Below, in pieces: positions 9,075-17,409 of a stretch of DNA of 64,000 nucleotides; position 1 is the first letter of the stretch; each line of letters begins with the position of its first letter. This DNA comes from Streptomyces ortus (GTDB lineage Bacteria; Actinomycetota; Actinomycetes; Streptomycetales; Streptomycetaceae), in contig NZ_JAIFZO010000002.1 of NCBI RefSeq assembly GCF_026341275.1, forward strand, positions 5,238,118 through 5,302,117, written 5' to 3'. The translations under genes and the position numbers were made by a program. The notes beneath the pieces were generated by a model. That model was not told where the DNA came from. It searched no databases and worked only from the letters and a program-made list of their open reading frames with translations.

Positions 9075-10483
9075 CACACGGACACGGCCACGGCGGACAC
9101 GGCCCCACCACGAACCCGCGGGTCGACGTACCGTCCGCGCCCTACCCCGGTGGATACCCCACTCCGGCGACACCGGGACTGACGACGACACCGGGACTGA
9201 CGAACGGTGCGACAACGACTCAGGAAGTCCAGGACATGAACGCCCCGTTCCGTGCCTCCGACACGGCGCTGCTCACGGACGTGCCGCCGCCCCCGGTGCC
9301 CGACGACGCGAAGGCCACCAGACGAGGGCCCGTGCGGGACCGTTACTTCGACCTGCTGCGTGCGATCGCCCTGTTCCGGGTCGTCCTCTACCACTTGATG
9401 GGCTGGGCGTGGCTCCCCGTGGTGTTCCCGTCCATGGGCGTGATGTTCGCGCTCGCGGGCAACCTGATGGCGCGTTCCCTCAAGCGCCCGCCCCTGCAGG
9501 TGGTGCGCAGCCGTATGCGTCGGTTGCTTCCTCCGCTGTGGCTCCTCGGCGCGATCGGCGTGACGGGCATGCTGATCCAGGGCTGGGGGCCGGACTCGGA
9601 AGGGCACCCGGCCTGGTGGTGGCTCCACCTGACCTACTGGGTCCTTCCACTGAGCGATCCGCCGTATGCCGAGGGCCTCTCCGGAATCCACGGCATCATC
9701 GGCGACGACTGGGCGGCGGAACTCGCCGGCCCGCTCTGGTACATCCGCGCGTATCTCTGGTACGTGCTGCTGTCGCCCTTCATCCTGAAGCTCCTGCGCG
9801 CCGTTCCGTGGCCGACGATCGTGTCGCCCATCGCCGTGGCCGCGGCCCTGGAGTTCGGCTGGCTGCACATCCCGAGCGTGCGGATCGACTCCGCCGTCAC
9901 GGACTTCAGCACGTTCGGCGCCTGCTGGATCCTCGGGATGGCGCACCAGGAAGGCATCCTGCAGCGCCTTCCCCGCTACATCGTCCCCTCCGTGGTGCCG
10001 TTCGTGGCCGGTTACGGCTTGTGGTACGCGCTGACACACGGGTTCAAGGAGGGGCACGACCTCGACGACCTCCCGTTCGCGCAGTCCCTCTGGTCGTTCG
10101 CGACGGTGATGCTGCTCCTGCACTTCAGCCCCTCGTGGCCCGAGTGGCCACGCGTGCTGCGGCACTGGGACAGGCTGGTCACCCTGCTCAACTCCCGAGC
10201 CGTGACCATCTACCTCTGGCACAACATCTGCATCCTCGTCGCTGCGACGCTGTGGGATCAGCTGTGGGGCTTCGACGTGCTGTCGGAGCACTACGCGGGG
10301 TTGCTGGAGAGCCCGTGGCCCGTCCTCCTGATGGTCTGGATCCTTATCGGCGCCTGCGTCGTCGCCTTCGGCTGGATGGAGGACGTGGCGGCCAAGCGCA
10401 AACCACGCCTGTGGCCGGACGGCAGCGAGAGCAAGCGCCCGAAGGCGAGGACGAAGACAGGTGCGAGGGCGCACCGAGCCTGA
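9071..10483 (+). CDS. Acyltransferase-3 family membrane protein
   Basis: A 470-residue integral membrane protein. The first 95 residues are polar and low-complexity with His-Gly repeats (THGHGHGGHG). From RDRYFDLLRAIALFRVVLYH it has the acyltransferase-3 fold: R and H in the first helix, then about ten membrane segments. Such enzymes O-acylate cell-surface sugars. Its ATG overlaps the matB stop (ATGA), so it probably modifies the matB glycan, which is inference. A strong terminator follows at 10519. Confidence 0.85.
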   Translation: MTHGHGHGGHGPTTNPRVDVPSAPYPGGYPTPATPGLTTTPGLTNGATTTQEVQDMNAPFRASDTALLTDVPPPPVPDDAKATRRGPVRDRYFDLLRAIALFRVVLYHLMGWAWLPVVFPSMGVMFALAGNLMARSLKRPPLQVVRSRMRRLLPPLWLLGAIGVTGMLIQGWGPDSEGHPAWWWLHLTYWVLPLSDPPYAEGLSGIHGIIGDDWAAELAGPLWYIRAYLWYVLLSPFILKLLRAVPWPTIVSPIAVAAALEFGWLHIPSVRIDSAVTDFSTFGACWILGMAHQEGILQRLPRYIVPSVVPFVAGYGLWYALTHGFKEGHDLDDLPFAQSLWSFATVMLLLHFSPSWPEWPRVLRHWDRLVTLLNSRAVTIYLWHNICILVAATLWDQLWGFDVLSEHYAGLLESPWPVLLMVWILIGACVVAFGWMEDVAAKRKPRLWPDGSESKRPKARTKTGARAHRA

Positions 10484-10518
10484 GGACGAACACTCGCTGA
10501 GACGAGCCTGCCGATGGA

Positions 10519-10560
10519 CATCGGGCCGCCCGGATCGCTCCGGGTGGCCCGATGGATTTT
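10519..10560 (+). terminator. Rho-independent terminator of the mat operon
   Basis: Two 16-base arms (10519-10534 and 10539-10554) pair with one G-T wobble around the loop TCGC, followed by GATTTTC. It lies 36 bases after the acyltransferase stop. Confidence 0.8.
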
Positions 10561-10611
10561 CACCACGGGCACGGAGACGTCGGCGTCGCCGACCAGGACC
10601 GCCTCGACTGC

Positions 10612-10915
10612 CGCGGCCCACCCGAAGATCGGGCTGCCGTCGGGCACGCCCCGCGCCTCGCTCGAGTACTGCGAGGACCAGAGCAAGGGTTACGACATGT
10701 ACCTGAAGCCGAAGCTACGTGTGGCCCCGAGTGGGCGCCGTCGGTTTCGGAGCGGTGAGGGCGACGAGTGTGCGATCGGCAACAACTGCCGCGTCGGCGA
10801 CCCCGGGCCAAGGCCAAGGCCCACGAGATCCGATGCGCGGTGTGAGGTAGCTGCGCTCGCCGGGCGACGGCTCGTACCAGCTCCAAGCGACAACCACGGG
10901 CGTCAACGAACCTCC
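10612..10915 (+). pseudogene. Decayed fused remnant of the lipoprotein / secreted-protein pair downstream
   Basis: One frame reads HPKIGLPSGTP then ASLEYCEDQSKGYDMYLK, which match RPKIELPS and ASLSYCEDQGKAYVMYLK of the lipoprotein at 12816 with the middle deleted. About 50 bases later GDECAIGNNCRVGDPG matches ECAIGNDGRIGEPY of the secreted protein at 11701. At 10850-10900 the DNA for SPGDGSYQLQAT matches SSGDGSYKLQAT in another frame. There is no start with a ribosome site and frames shift between blocks. I read this as the residue of a third copy of the two-gene unit. The rest of the 561-base gap shows nothing else. Confidence 0.75.
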
Positions 10916-11044
10916 GGCCCGTGCAACCTGGTCGTTGCAGTTTCGCCACGAGCTTCGCTTTGCCGAAGTTCGCACTGGTGTCGTCTCCCGGCCCCTCGGT
11001 AGCGTGGCTGCCCTCAAGCCGCCTTCGCCTCACGGGAGACATCT

Positions 11045-11704
11045 GTGAACCGCCGTCCCACTCTGCTCGCAGCGATCACGCTGACCGCCGCTGCGGCCTT
11101 GACGCTGTCCGCCTGCGGTGGCGACAGCGACCCCAAGGACAAGGACAGTGACAAGATCGCGGGCGCCGACACCGGCAAGGAGAAGTCACCTTCGCCGACC
11201 GCTTCGGAAGAGGCTGCAGCCGGGCGCCCGAAGATCGAGCTGCCGTCGGACGTCAAGCTCACCTTCACGCCTGAGCAGGCGAGTGACGCCGTGAAGTCCG
11301 CAGTCCTGAAGGACAACGCGGAGTTCACTCGTGCGCTGAACGCCGCCATCGTCGCCCAGAACCCCCGGCTGCCTGCTCTTGAGTACTACACGGAGGGCGA
11401 AGGCGCGGCTGCGTCCGAGGAGTGGGTGAAGGCGTTCAAGGATGCCGGCTGGACGGTCACTGGAACCGTGCGCTTCTTCGACCGGCAGGTCACGGTCAAC
11501 TCCAAGGACAGCGCTTCGCTCAGCTACTGCGGTGACGAGAGCAAGGGCTTCAGTAAGGTGATCAAGACCAACGAAATCAAGGGAAGCAAGGTCACCAAGG
11601 ACAGCTACATCGCCTATGGAGCGCAGGTCCAGAAGAACAAGAAAGGGGTCTGGGAGCTCGTGAAGATTTCGTCCACTCGTGGGGCCGACAGGTGCCAGCC
11701 GTGA
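11045..11704 (+). CDS. Secreted lipoprotein, family unknown (paralogue 1)
   Basis: A 219-residue protein with a typical lipobox signal (NRRPTLLAAI ... TLSAC), then a charged linker of about 40 residues and a globular domain with two late cysteines (SLSYCGDESKG and the C-terminal DRCQP) that may form a disulphide. The GTG at 11045 follows GGGAGA. It is clearly paralogous to the gene at 12816: signal peptides are nearly identical at the DNA level and the C-terminal blocks align. It overlaps the next gene by GTGA. I do not recognise the function; the fold may bind a small ligand or wall component. Confidence 0.85.
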   Translation: MNRRPTLLAAITLTAAAALTLSACGGDSDPKDKDSDKIAGADTGKEKSPSPTASEEAAAGRPKIELPSDVKLTFTPEQASDAVKSAVLKDNAEFTRALNAAIVAQNPRLPALEYYTEGEGAAASEEWVKAFKDAGWTVTGTVRFFDRQVTVNSKDSASLSYCGDESKGFSKVIKTNEIKGSKVTKDSYIAYGAQVQKNKKGVWELVKISSTRGADRCQP

Positions 11705-12738
11705 TCAGACTTCAGCGTCTTGTCGCGATCACGATCGTGGCTGGGTCGGTGTTCTGGACCCTCTCTCCCTCAGCCGTTGCCACCCAGAATCCCGGTAAAG
11801 GGGGAATCGGTGCTGGTCCGGGCAAAGGTCCGTCGGGGGGTGCCGACGGCGACACCATCAACGCCTCCGTCGGCGCGATCGTCTACGACCGTTCCAAGAA
11901 CGGCAGCGGCGGTTCAGTCGGGGCCGTGAGCCCCACGACGACCTGGACCCCGCCCGCCTGCTGGTACGCCCCCAAGTACACCCCGGCACAGCTCAAGGCA
12001 TACATGGAGCCGATCTGGGAGGCGGGGTCGACAGGGGACCAGTGGGACGCCGAGCAGCGCGAGAAGTACGTCAACGGTGGCGAGTACAAGGACTTCAACA
12101 AGGAGAAGACCGGCAAGGGCTACTTCTGGGACTCGTACGTCAACGACAGCTATCCGCCCGGCTGGGACAAGTGCACGGAGCCCCCGTTCTGGGTGGACAC
12201 GGGCGACGCCCCGCCGCCCGGGATCCAGAACGCCATCACCCCGGAGATGCTGGCCCAGCTCGCGTACGCCGAGATCCGCGTGCCCGGCACCGAGATCGAC
12301 CTGGCCCCCGAGGGCACGACCAAGGTGAACCTGCCGACCTGGGCCTGGCTGGACGGTGCCGACTTCAAGCCGGTCTCGGTCACGGCGTCCATACCCGCGA
12401 TCGGCCTCCAGGCGACCACCACCGCCGAGCCGGTCTCCCTCAAGATCGAGCCGGGCACCGGCGACGCACAGACCTACCCGGCTTCCGGCGAGTGTGCGAT
12501 CGGCAACGACGGCCGCATCGGGGAGCCCTACGCCAAGGGCAAGGCCGGCGAGACCCCGCCGTGCGGTGTGAAGTATCTGCGTTCTTCGGGCGACGGCTCG
12601 TACAAGCTCCAGGCGACGGTCACGTGGAAGATTTCGTGGACGGGCACCGGAGTCAATGACCCGCAGGACCTTCCTCCGGGCGAGTTTGGAGCCGATCAGG
12701 AAGTGATCGTGCAGGAGATCCAGTCGATCAACCGCTGA
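11701..12738 (+). CDS. Secreted protein of unknown function
   Basis: A 345-residue protein with an N-terminal signal peptide (IRLQRLVAITIVAG ... SAVATQ) and no lipobox. The mature part is Gly-rich, then carries conserved-looking Trp/Cys segments (PPACWYAPKYTP, WDKCTEPPFWVDTGD) and a beta-rich C-terminus with two more cysteines (ECAIGN, CGVKYL). I chose GTG 11701 because it overlaps the previous stop (GTGA); a GTG nine bases upstream is also possible. It is co-transcribed with the lipoprotein and closed by a hairpin. No function is known to me. Confidence 0.82.
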   Translation: MIRLQRLVAITIVAGSVFWTLSPSAVATQNPGKGGIGAGPGKGPSGGADGDTINASVGAIVYDRSKNGSGGSVGAVSPTTTWTPPACWYAPKYTPAQLKAYMEPIWEAGSTGDQWDAEQREKYVNGGEYKDFNKEKTGKGYFWDSYVNDSYPPGWDKCTEPPFWVDTGDAPPPGIQNAITPEMLAQLAYAEIRVPGTEIDLAPEGTTKVNLPTWAWLDGADFKPVSVTASIPAIGLQATTTAEPVSLKIEPGTGDAQTYPASGECAIGNDGRIGEPYAKGKAGETPPCGVKYLRSSGDGSYKLQATVTWKISWTGTGVNDPQDLPPGEFGADQEVIVQEIQSINR

Positions 12739-12742
12739 GCCG

Positions 12743-12783
12743 GAGCGGCCTGCACGACGTCTCCGACGGTGTGCAGGCCGCTC
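12743..12783 (+). terminator. Terminator hairpin after the secreted-protein gene
   Basis: GAGCGGCCTGCAC (12743-12755) pairs perfectly with GTGCAGGCCGCTC (12771-12783). It has a 15-base loop and no long T run. It separates the two paralogous units. Confidence 0.65.
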
Positions 12784-12815
12784 TGCTCTGACATCGCCTT
12801 CACCAGGAGCCGTTC

Positions 12816-13466
12816 GTGAACCGCCGTTCCACCCTGCGCGCAGCGATCACGCTGACCGCCGCCGCGGCCTTGACGTTGTCCGCCTGCGGTAGTGACAGCG
12901 CCGACGACGAGGGCGCGGGCGCCGCCACCGGTACGCGGAAGGCCGCTTCGCCGACCGCGTCCCAGTCAGCTGCCGTTGCCGTGGATCGCCCGAAGATCGA
13001 GCTGCCTGCGGATCTGACCTATACCTTCGCGTGGCCGAAGACCGGTGACCAGGAGAAGGACGCTGTTCTGAGCGACAGTGAGCAGTCCATCAAGGCCGTT
13101 GATCTGGCCATCGCCAATCAGGACGCCTTGGACAAGCCGTACCTTTTCTATTACGAGGGAGAGGCGGCTGCGGGGACTGAGCAGTTCATCCAGAACTACG
13201 TCAAAAACAAGGCTCGCACCACGGGTGCCTACCGTTTCTACGACCCGAACGTGGCCGTCGCCGGCAAGGGAACGGCTTCTCTCAGCTATTGCGAGGATCA
13301 GGGCAAGGCGTACGTCATGTATCTCAAGGGAAAGCAGGTCAAGAAGACTCCCGTTACCGCGCGGAGTTACGTCGCTTACCAGACATCACTCAAGAAGAAC
13401 GAAAAGGGTGTCTGGGTGATTCAGGAGATCACCTCGCAGCAGGGGAGTGCCAAGTGTCAGCCCTGA
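12816..13466 (+). CDS. Secreted lipoprotein, family unknown (paralogue 2)
   Basis: A 216-residue lipoprotein, paralogous to the one at 11045. The signal and lipobox (LTLSACGSDS) are nearly the same, and it shares RPKIELP, a SYC..Q.KAYVMYLKGKQVKK block and the final KCQP, so the same two cysteines are kept. The GTG at 12816 follows CAGGAGC. It stands alone, without a partner secreted protein. The duplication and the remnant at 10612 suggest a small expanding family. Confidence 0.84.
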   Translation: MNRRSTLRAAITLTAAAALTLSACGSDSADDEGAGAATGTRKAASPTASQSAAVAVDRPKIELPADLTYTFAWPKTGDQEKDAVLSDSEQSIKAVDLAIANQDALDKPYLFYYEGEAAAGTEQFIQNYVKNKARTTGAYRFYDPNVAVAGKGTASLSYCEDQGKAYVMYLKGKQVKKTPVTARSYVAYQTSLKKNEKGVWVIQEITSQQGSAKCQP

Positions 13467-13721
13467 AGTAGCCCCACACTGCTGGACGCAGGGTGTCCCG
13501 TACCCACCGGAGCTGATCGGCACATACGGGGCACGGCGTCGGTGTTCAGTTCGTCGGGGCGGGGCCCAGGCGCATCGCGTGGGGGCCTTCTCCCGGAGTG
13601 TTCGTGCAGCGGTGGTTGGCTGGGGTGCCGGTGAGGCCTCTCGGGCGAGAACCCTGGCTTCGGCCGATTGCTCTCGCCCACCCGAACTCTCTGACGCCAG
13701 CTGTGTCTGTGATCTGTGATC

Positions 13722-13910
13722 TTAGGGAGCAGGGGGCTGCGCCTTCAGGGCGCGTATTAGTTCGCCCAGGCGGGCGCGGGTTGTTATGAGCGTGCGATCG
13801 GGCGCGTCGCTCTCGCGGAGGTGTACGGCGCCGGTGGGTGTGGTGGCGACATAGACGCAGTTCGAGCTGTCGCCGCTGTACGTGGACTTCTGCCAGTTCA
13901 TGGCGGGCAT
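13722..13910 (-). CDS. DUF397 protein (copy A)
   Basis: A 62-residue DUF397 protein (NWQKSTYSGDSSNCVYVA ... VHLRESDAP). These small proteins partner XRE-DUF5753 regulators in Streptomyces loci of the whiJ/abaA type. The ATG at 13910 follows GAGAGAAA; upstream codons would add nine residues not found in the tandem copy. It lies 28 bases downstream of copy B and is very similar to it at the DNA level. Confidence 0.88.
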   Translation of the reverse strand: MPAMNWQKSTYSGDSSNCVYVATTPTGAVHLRESDAPDRTLITTRARLGELIRALKAQPPAP

Positions 13911-13938
13911 GGGCGGTTTCTCTCGGAGATTCCGCAAG

Positions 13939-14142
13939 TCAGCCCAGTGCGCGTGACATCGGGGACGGCTGTGCCTTCAGGCTGCGTATCAGTTCGTCCA
14001 GGTGGGCGCGGGTTGTTATGAGGGTGGTGTCGGGCGCGTCGCTCTCGCGGAGGTGGACGGCGCCGGTGGGCGTGGCGGCCACGTAGACGCAGTTGGCCGC
14101 TTCGGCGCTGTACGACGACTTCTGCCAGGTGAGTTCTCGCAT
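13939..14142 (-). CDS. DUF397 protein (copy B)
   Basis: A 67-residue DUF397 protein (RELTWQKSSYSAEAANCVYV ... TTLITTRAHLDELIRSLK). The ATG at 14142 follows AGGAGACCC. It lies seven bases after the XRE-DUF5753 gene and is probably in the same operon. Genetic work on whiJ loci (from memory) shows that the small DUF397 protein relieves repression by its XRE partner; that role here is inference. Confidence 0.9.
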   Translation of the reverse strand: MRELTWQKSSYSAEAANCVYVAATPTGAVHLRESDAPDTTLITTRAHLDELIRSLKAQPSPMSRALG

Positions 14143-14149
14143 GGGTCTC

Positions 14150-15001
14150 CTAGAGGTCTTGTGCGATGCGCTGGATGAGGTCTCGGGACTTCGGTGCGGG
14201 CAGGGCCCGCGATTCCATGCGGTCCAGCACGGAGCGGTAGCGCTGCAACTGCGCCTCCGCGTCGAGGAACTCGCAACCGTGATCCGTGTCCAGAACGACG
14301 GTGTCGAGCCCCGGCTCGGGACCGACGGCGCAGGTGATGGGCTGGCCGGAGGCCGGGAACCCCGCTTCCCCGAAGGGGATGACCAGGACGGCGATCGTGG
14401 GGTGATCACTTGCTTCCAGCAGATGGGCGAGTTGCGCCCGGCTGATCTCTGGGCCGCCGAAGCCCATCCGCAACGCCGCCTCGTGCACGATGGCCGTGTA
14501 CGGCGTCGCGACTCCCTCGAACAGGACGGCTTGGCGCTTCGCGCGGTGCGAGACGCGGTGCTCGATCTCGTACGACCGTAGCGGCGGGACCGCTTCGCGC
14601 ATCACCGCTCGGGCATGCTCCGTGGTCTGTAGCAAGCCTGGCATGTGGACGGTGACAGCCACGCGTAGCGCGGTGGCGTGGTGCTCCAGCTCGGCCAGAT
14701 CCAGTAGGTCGGCGGGAAGTAGATCGCGGTACTCCTCCCACCATCCGCGGACCCGCCGACCGGTCATGGTGGCGAGGGCGTCAACGAGCCGTTCGTCCGC
14801 GCAGTCGTACGAGCGGGCCAAGGCGCGGACGCGGTCGGCACTGAGAGAGCTGCGACCGGTTTCGATCATGCTGACGCGGCCCTGGTTGACGCCGAGCAAT
14901 GCGGCGGCGCCGGTGACCGTCAGACCCGCCCGCTCGCGGAGTCTGCGGAGTTCGGCGCCCATGCGGCGTTGGCGAAGCGTCGGGGTGCTGGTGGGCGGCA
15001 A
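14150..15001 (-). CDS. XRE-family regulator with DUF5753 domain
   Basis: A 283-residue regulator. Residues about 10-70 form the XRE helix-turn-helix (ELRRLRERAGLTVTGAAALL ... RVSMIETGRSSLSADRV), and the remainder is the DUF5753 domain typical of Streptomyces WhiJ-like proteins (LEHHATALRV, PGLLQTTEHARAVM). I chose the TTG at 15001 because GAGGAGG lies six bases upstream; a reading from 15073 adds 24 residues with no ribosome site. It is followed by two DUF397 genes and divergent from an HATPase gene, the standard arrangement of developmental regulators of this class. Confidence 0.88.
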   Translation of the reverse strand: MPPTSTPTLRQRRMGAELRRLRERAGLTVTGAAALLGVNQGRVSMIETGRSSLSADRVRALARSYDCADERLVDALATMTGRRVRGWWEEYRDLLPADLLDLAELEHHATALRVAVTVHMPGLLQTTEHARAVMREAVPPLRSYEIEHRVSHRAKRQAVLFEGVATPYTAIVHEAALRMGFGGPEISRAQLAHLLEASDHPTIAVLVIPFGEAGFPASGQPITCAVGPEPGLDTVVLDTDHGCEFLDAEAQLQRYRSVLDRMESRALPAPKSRDLIQRIAQDL

Positions 15002-15227
15002 GACGCCTCCTCTCGGTCGCGTCGCGGCACTCGGGGTACCCCACACGAGGTAATCAGGGATGAATATCGCCACTCTGGGAGATGTATCTCCCGAGGCGCG
15101 CTAGCTTAAGACCGTATCGCCAACTGCCCGCGCCCCCAAGCCGGAAGCGCACCCTATGAGGCACTGCCACCGCATGGCGCCGACGTTGTGCGAGCCGGAA
15201 ACCTCTCCCCTTCCTCCTGGAGGACCC

Positions 15228-15665
15228 ATGGTCACCGTAGCCCCGCCCGACACCTGGACGTACGCCCTTCGGCTGCCCCATGACCCCCGGGCCGCCCGCG
15301 TCGCACGTATGACCGTGCGGGCCGCACTCCACGGGCACGGGGTGGCCGAAACCCGCGACCTCGTCGAGCTGTTGACGTCCGAACTCGTCACCAACGCCTA
15401 CCGGCACACGAAAGGGCCCGCCTCGCTGCGGCTGACCGCCCTGGGGGACGGGCGCCTGCGCGTGGGCGTGTGGGACAGCAGCCCCCACGTCCCCGCACCC
15501 TTCGACGAGCCTCCCGGCGGCCGGGCCGCGCCGGCACCGCTGAACGCGGAGCGCGGACGCGGGCTGCTCCTCGTGCAGCAGTGCGCGACCTCCTGGGGCG
15601 GCTGGTCCGTGGGGAGCGGCCCGCTCGGACGCGGCGCCGGCAAGCTGCTGTGGTTCGAGGTCTGA
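15228..15665 (+). CDS. HATPase (RsbW-like) regulatory protein
   Basis: A 145-residue GHKL-fold ATP-binding protein of the RsbW/SpoIIAB class. It has the N-box (LLTSELVTNAYRH), the D-x-x box (VGVWDSS) and the G box (GRGLLLVQQ). Such proteins in whiJ-like loci are thought to act as anti-sigma or signalling partners. I chose ATG 15228 because GGAGG lies five bases before it; an in-frame ATG 72 bases upstream lacks one. It is divergent from the XRE-DUF5753 gene. Confidence 0.88.
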   Translation: MVTVAPPDTWTYALRLPHDPRAARVARMTVRAALHGHGVAETRDLVELLTSELVTNAYRHTKGPASLRLTALGDGRLRVGVWDSSPHVPAPFDEPPGGRAAPAPLNAERGRGLLLVQQCATSWGGWSVGSGPLGRGAGKLLWFEV

Positions 15666-15846
15666 GGGCCCGTTGCCCGATCCGCCGGGAGACCCGCTGA
15701 CGGAACCGCCGCGCAAAACCCTCACCACGCCACCCGCCGCGGGGTGAGAGCAACGTTCCCCCGTGGTCACCCGCGAACGCACAGGGCCGAAACGCGGCCT
15801 CCCTACCTTCGGGAACACCACCCGGAGGAAATCGTGGAGGCGTGAG

Positions 15847-17229
15847 ATGACAGCCCCGAGCAGCAGCATCGCGACGCGCAAGGGGGGCCGCTGGATCGAG
15901 CAGTGGGACCCGGAGGACGAGACGTTCTGGAAGGAGACGGGGGAGAAGGTCGCCCACCGGAACCTCTTCTTCTCCGTACTCTCCGAGCACATCGGGTTCT
16001 CGATCTGGACCCTCTGGTCGGTCCTGGTGCTCTTCATGGGGCCCGAGTACGGGCTGACCCCCGCCGACAAGTTCTTCATCATCTCGATGGCCACCCTGGT
16101 CGGCGCCATCGTCCGGGTGCCGTACACCTTCGCCGTCGCCCGCTTCGGTGGCCGGAACTGGACCATCATCGCGGCCACCATGCTGCTCGTCCCGACGGTC
16201 GCCGCCTTCGTGGTGATGGAGCCCGGGACGTCCTTCGGCACCTTCCTCGTCTGCGCCATGCTCGCCGGTGTGGGGGGCGGGAACTTCGCCTCCTCCATGA
16301 CCAACATCAACTCCTTCTTCCCACTGCGGAAGAAGGGCTGGGCCCTCGGACTGAACGCCGGCGGCGGCAACATCGGCGTACCCGTCGTGCAGCTCATCGG
16401 GCTCGCCGTCATCGGGGCCAACGGGGGGCCGCGGCTGCTGCTCGGGATCTATATCCCGCTCATCGTCGTCGCCGCCGTGCTCGGTGCTCTGTACATGGAC
16501 AACATCACGTCCGTGAGGAACGACACCGGCGCCGCCCGCGAGGCCGTGAAGGACCCGCACACCTGGATCATGTCCTTCCTCTACATCGGGACGTTCGGGT
16601 CGTTCATCGGCTACAGCTTCGCCTTCGGGCTCGTACTGCAGACACAGTTCGGGCGTACGCCTCTGGAGTCGGCGTACGTCACCTTCATCGGGCCGCTGCT
16701 CGGCTCGCTGATCAGGCCCGTCGGCGGCTGGCTCGCCGACAAGTACGGCGGCGCCCGCATCACCCTGTGGAACTTCGTCGGCATGGGCGCCGCGACCGCC
16801 GTCATCGTGGTTGCCTCCATGGAGAAGTCGCTCGCCCTGTTCACCACCGCGTTCATCGTGCTGTTCGTGCTGAGCGGGCTCGGTAACGGCTCCACGTACA
16901 AGATGATCCCCGGCATCTTCCAGGCCAAGGCCGCCGCCAAGGGGCTGACCGGCGAGGATGCCGCGTCGTACGGGCGGCGGCTGTCGGGGGCCTCGATGGG
17001 GCTCATCGGTGCCGTGGGCGCGGTCGGCGGACTCGGTATCAACCTCGCCTTCCGGCAGTCCTTCCTCAGCGTCGGTTCCGGCACCGGGGCCTTCGTCGCC
17101 TTCCTCGCCTTCTACGGGGCCTGCTTCGCGGTCACCTGGGCCGTATACCTTCGCCGCCCGGCCGCCTCCGCGTCGACCGCCCCGACCGCGTCGGAGACGA
17201 AGACGCAGCTCAGCTACGCCGAGGTGTGA
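15847..17229 (+). CDS. narK: Nitrate/nitrite transporter NarK
   Basis: A 460-residue MFS protein of the nitrate/nitrite porter family with about 12 membrane helices. Both nitrate-signature regions are present: GVGGGNFASSM with NINSFFP, and NAGGGNIGV. A second Gly-rich region (LSGLGNGSTYKMIPGIF) is also typical. The ATG at 15847 follows GGAGG. The next gene encodes an NnaR-like regulator, which supports a role in nitrate uptake or nitrite export. From memory this matches the SCO2959 position. Confidence 0.92.
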   Translation: MTAPSSSIATRKGGRWIEQWDPEDETFWKETGEKVAHRNLFFSVLSEHIGFSIWTLWSVLVLFMGPEYGLTPADKFFIISMATLVGAIVRVPYTFAVARFGGRNWTIIAATMLLVPTVAAFVVMEPGTSFGTFLVCAMLAGVGGGNFASSMTNINSFFPLRKKGWALGLNAGGGNIGVPVVQLIGLAVIGANGGPRLLLGIYIPLIVVAAVLGALYMDNITSVRNDTGAAREAVKDPHTWIMSFLYIGTFGSFIGYSFAFGLVLQTQFGRTPLESAYVTFIGPLLGSLIRPVGGWLADKYGGARITLWNFVGMGAATAVIVVASMEKSLALFTTAFIVLFVLSGLGNGSTYKMIPGIFQAKAAAKGLTGEDAASYGRRLSGASMGLIGAVGAVGGLGINLAFRQSFLSVGSGTGAFVAFLAFYGACFAVTWAVYLRRPAASASTAPTASETKTQLSYAEV

Positions 17230-17291
17230 CGCCTCACGCGGCCCGGCACCCGGCCCGACACGTGACGTAACACGGGCGACATCACGCGGAA

Positions 17292-17323
17292 CCGAGCCTG
17301 TCACGCATGATTGACAGGCTCGG
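17292..17323 (+). terminator. Terminator after narK
   Basis: CCGAGCCTGTCA (17292-17303) pairs perfectly with TGACAGGCTCGG (17312-17323) across an eight-base loop. Confidence 0.7.
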
Positions 17324-17409
17324 TCGTCCGTCGTGAGGCGGGCAGGCGGGGCGCCCCAACCCAGCGGGTGACGCGGACGAACACCACTCCAGCGGGACGA
17401 GAGCCATCC

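Noticed and set aside
6339..9215. A 958-residue open reading on the minus strand
   Set aside because: It mirrors matA and matB, whose domain motifs are unambiguous on the plus strand.
10514..11002. An intact 162-residue gene before the lipoprotein
   Set aside because: Its reading starts inside the mat terminator and joins fragments of two neighbouring genes; pseudogene is the better explanation.
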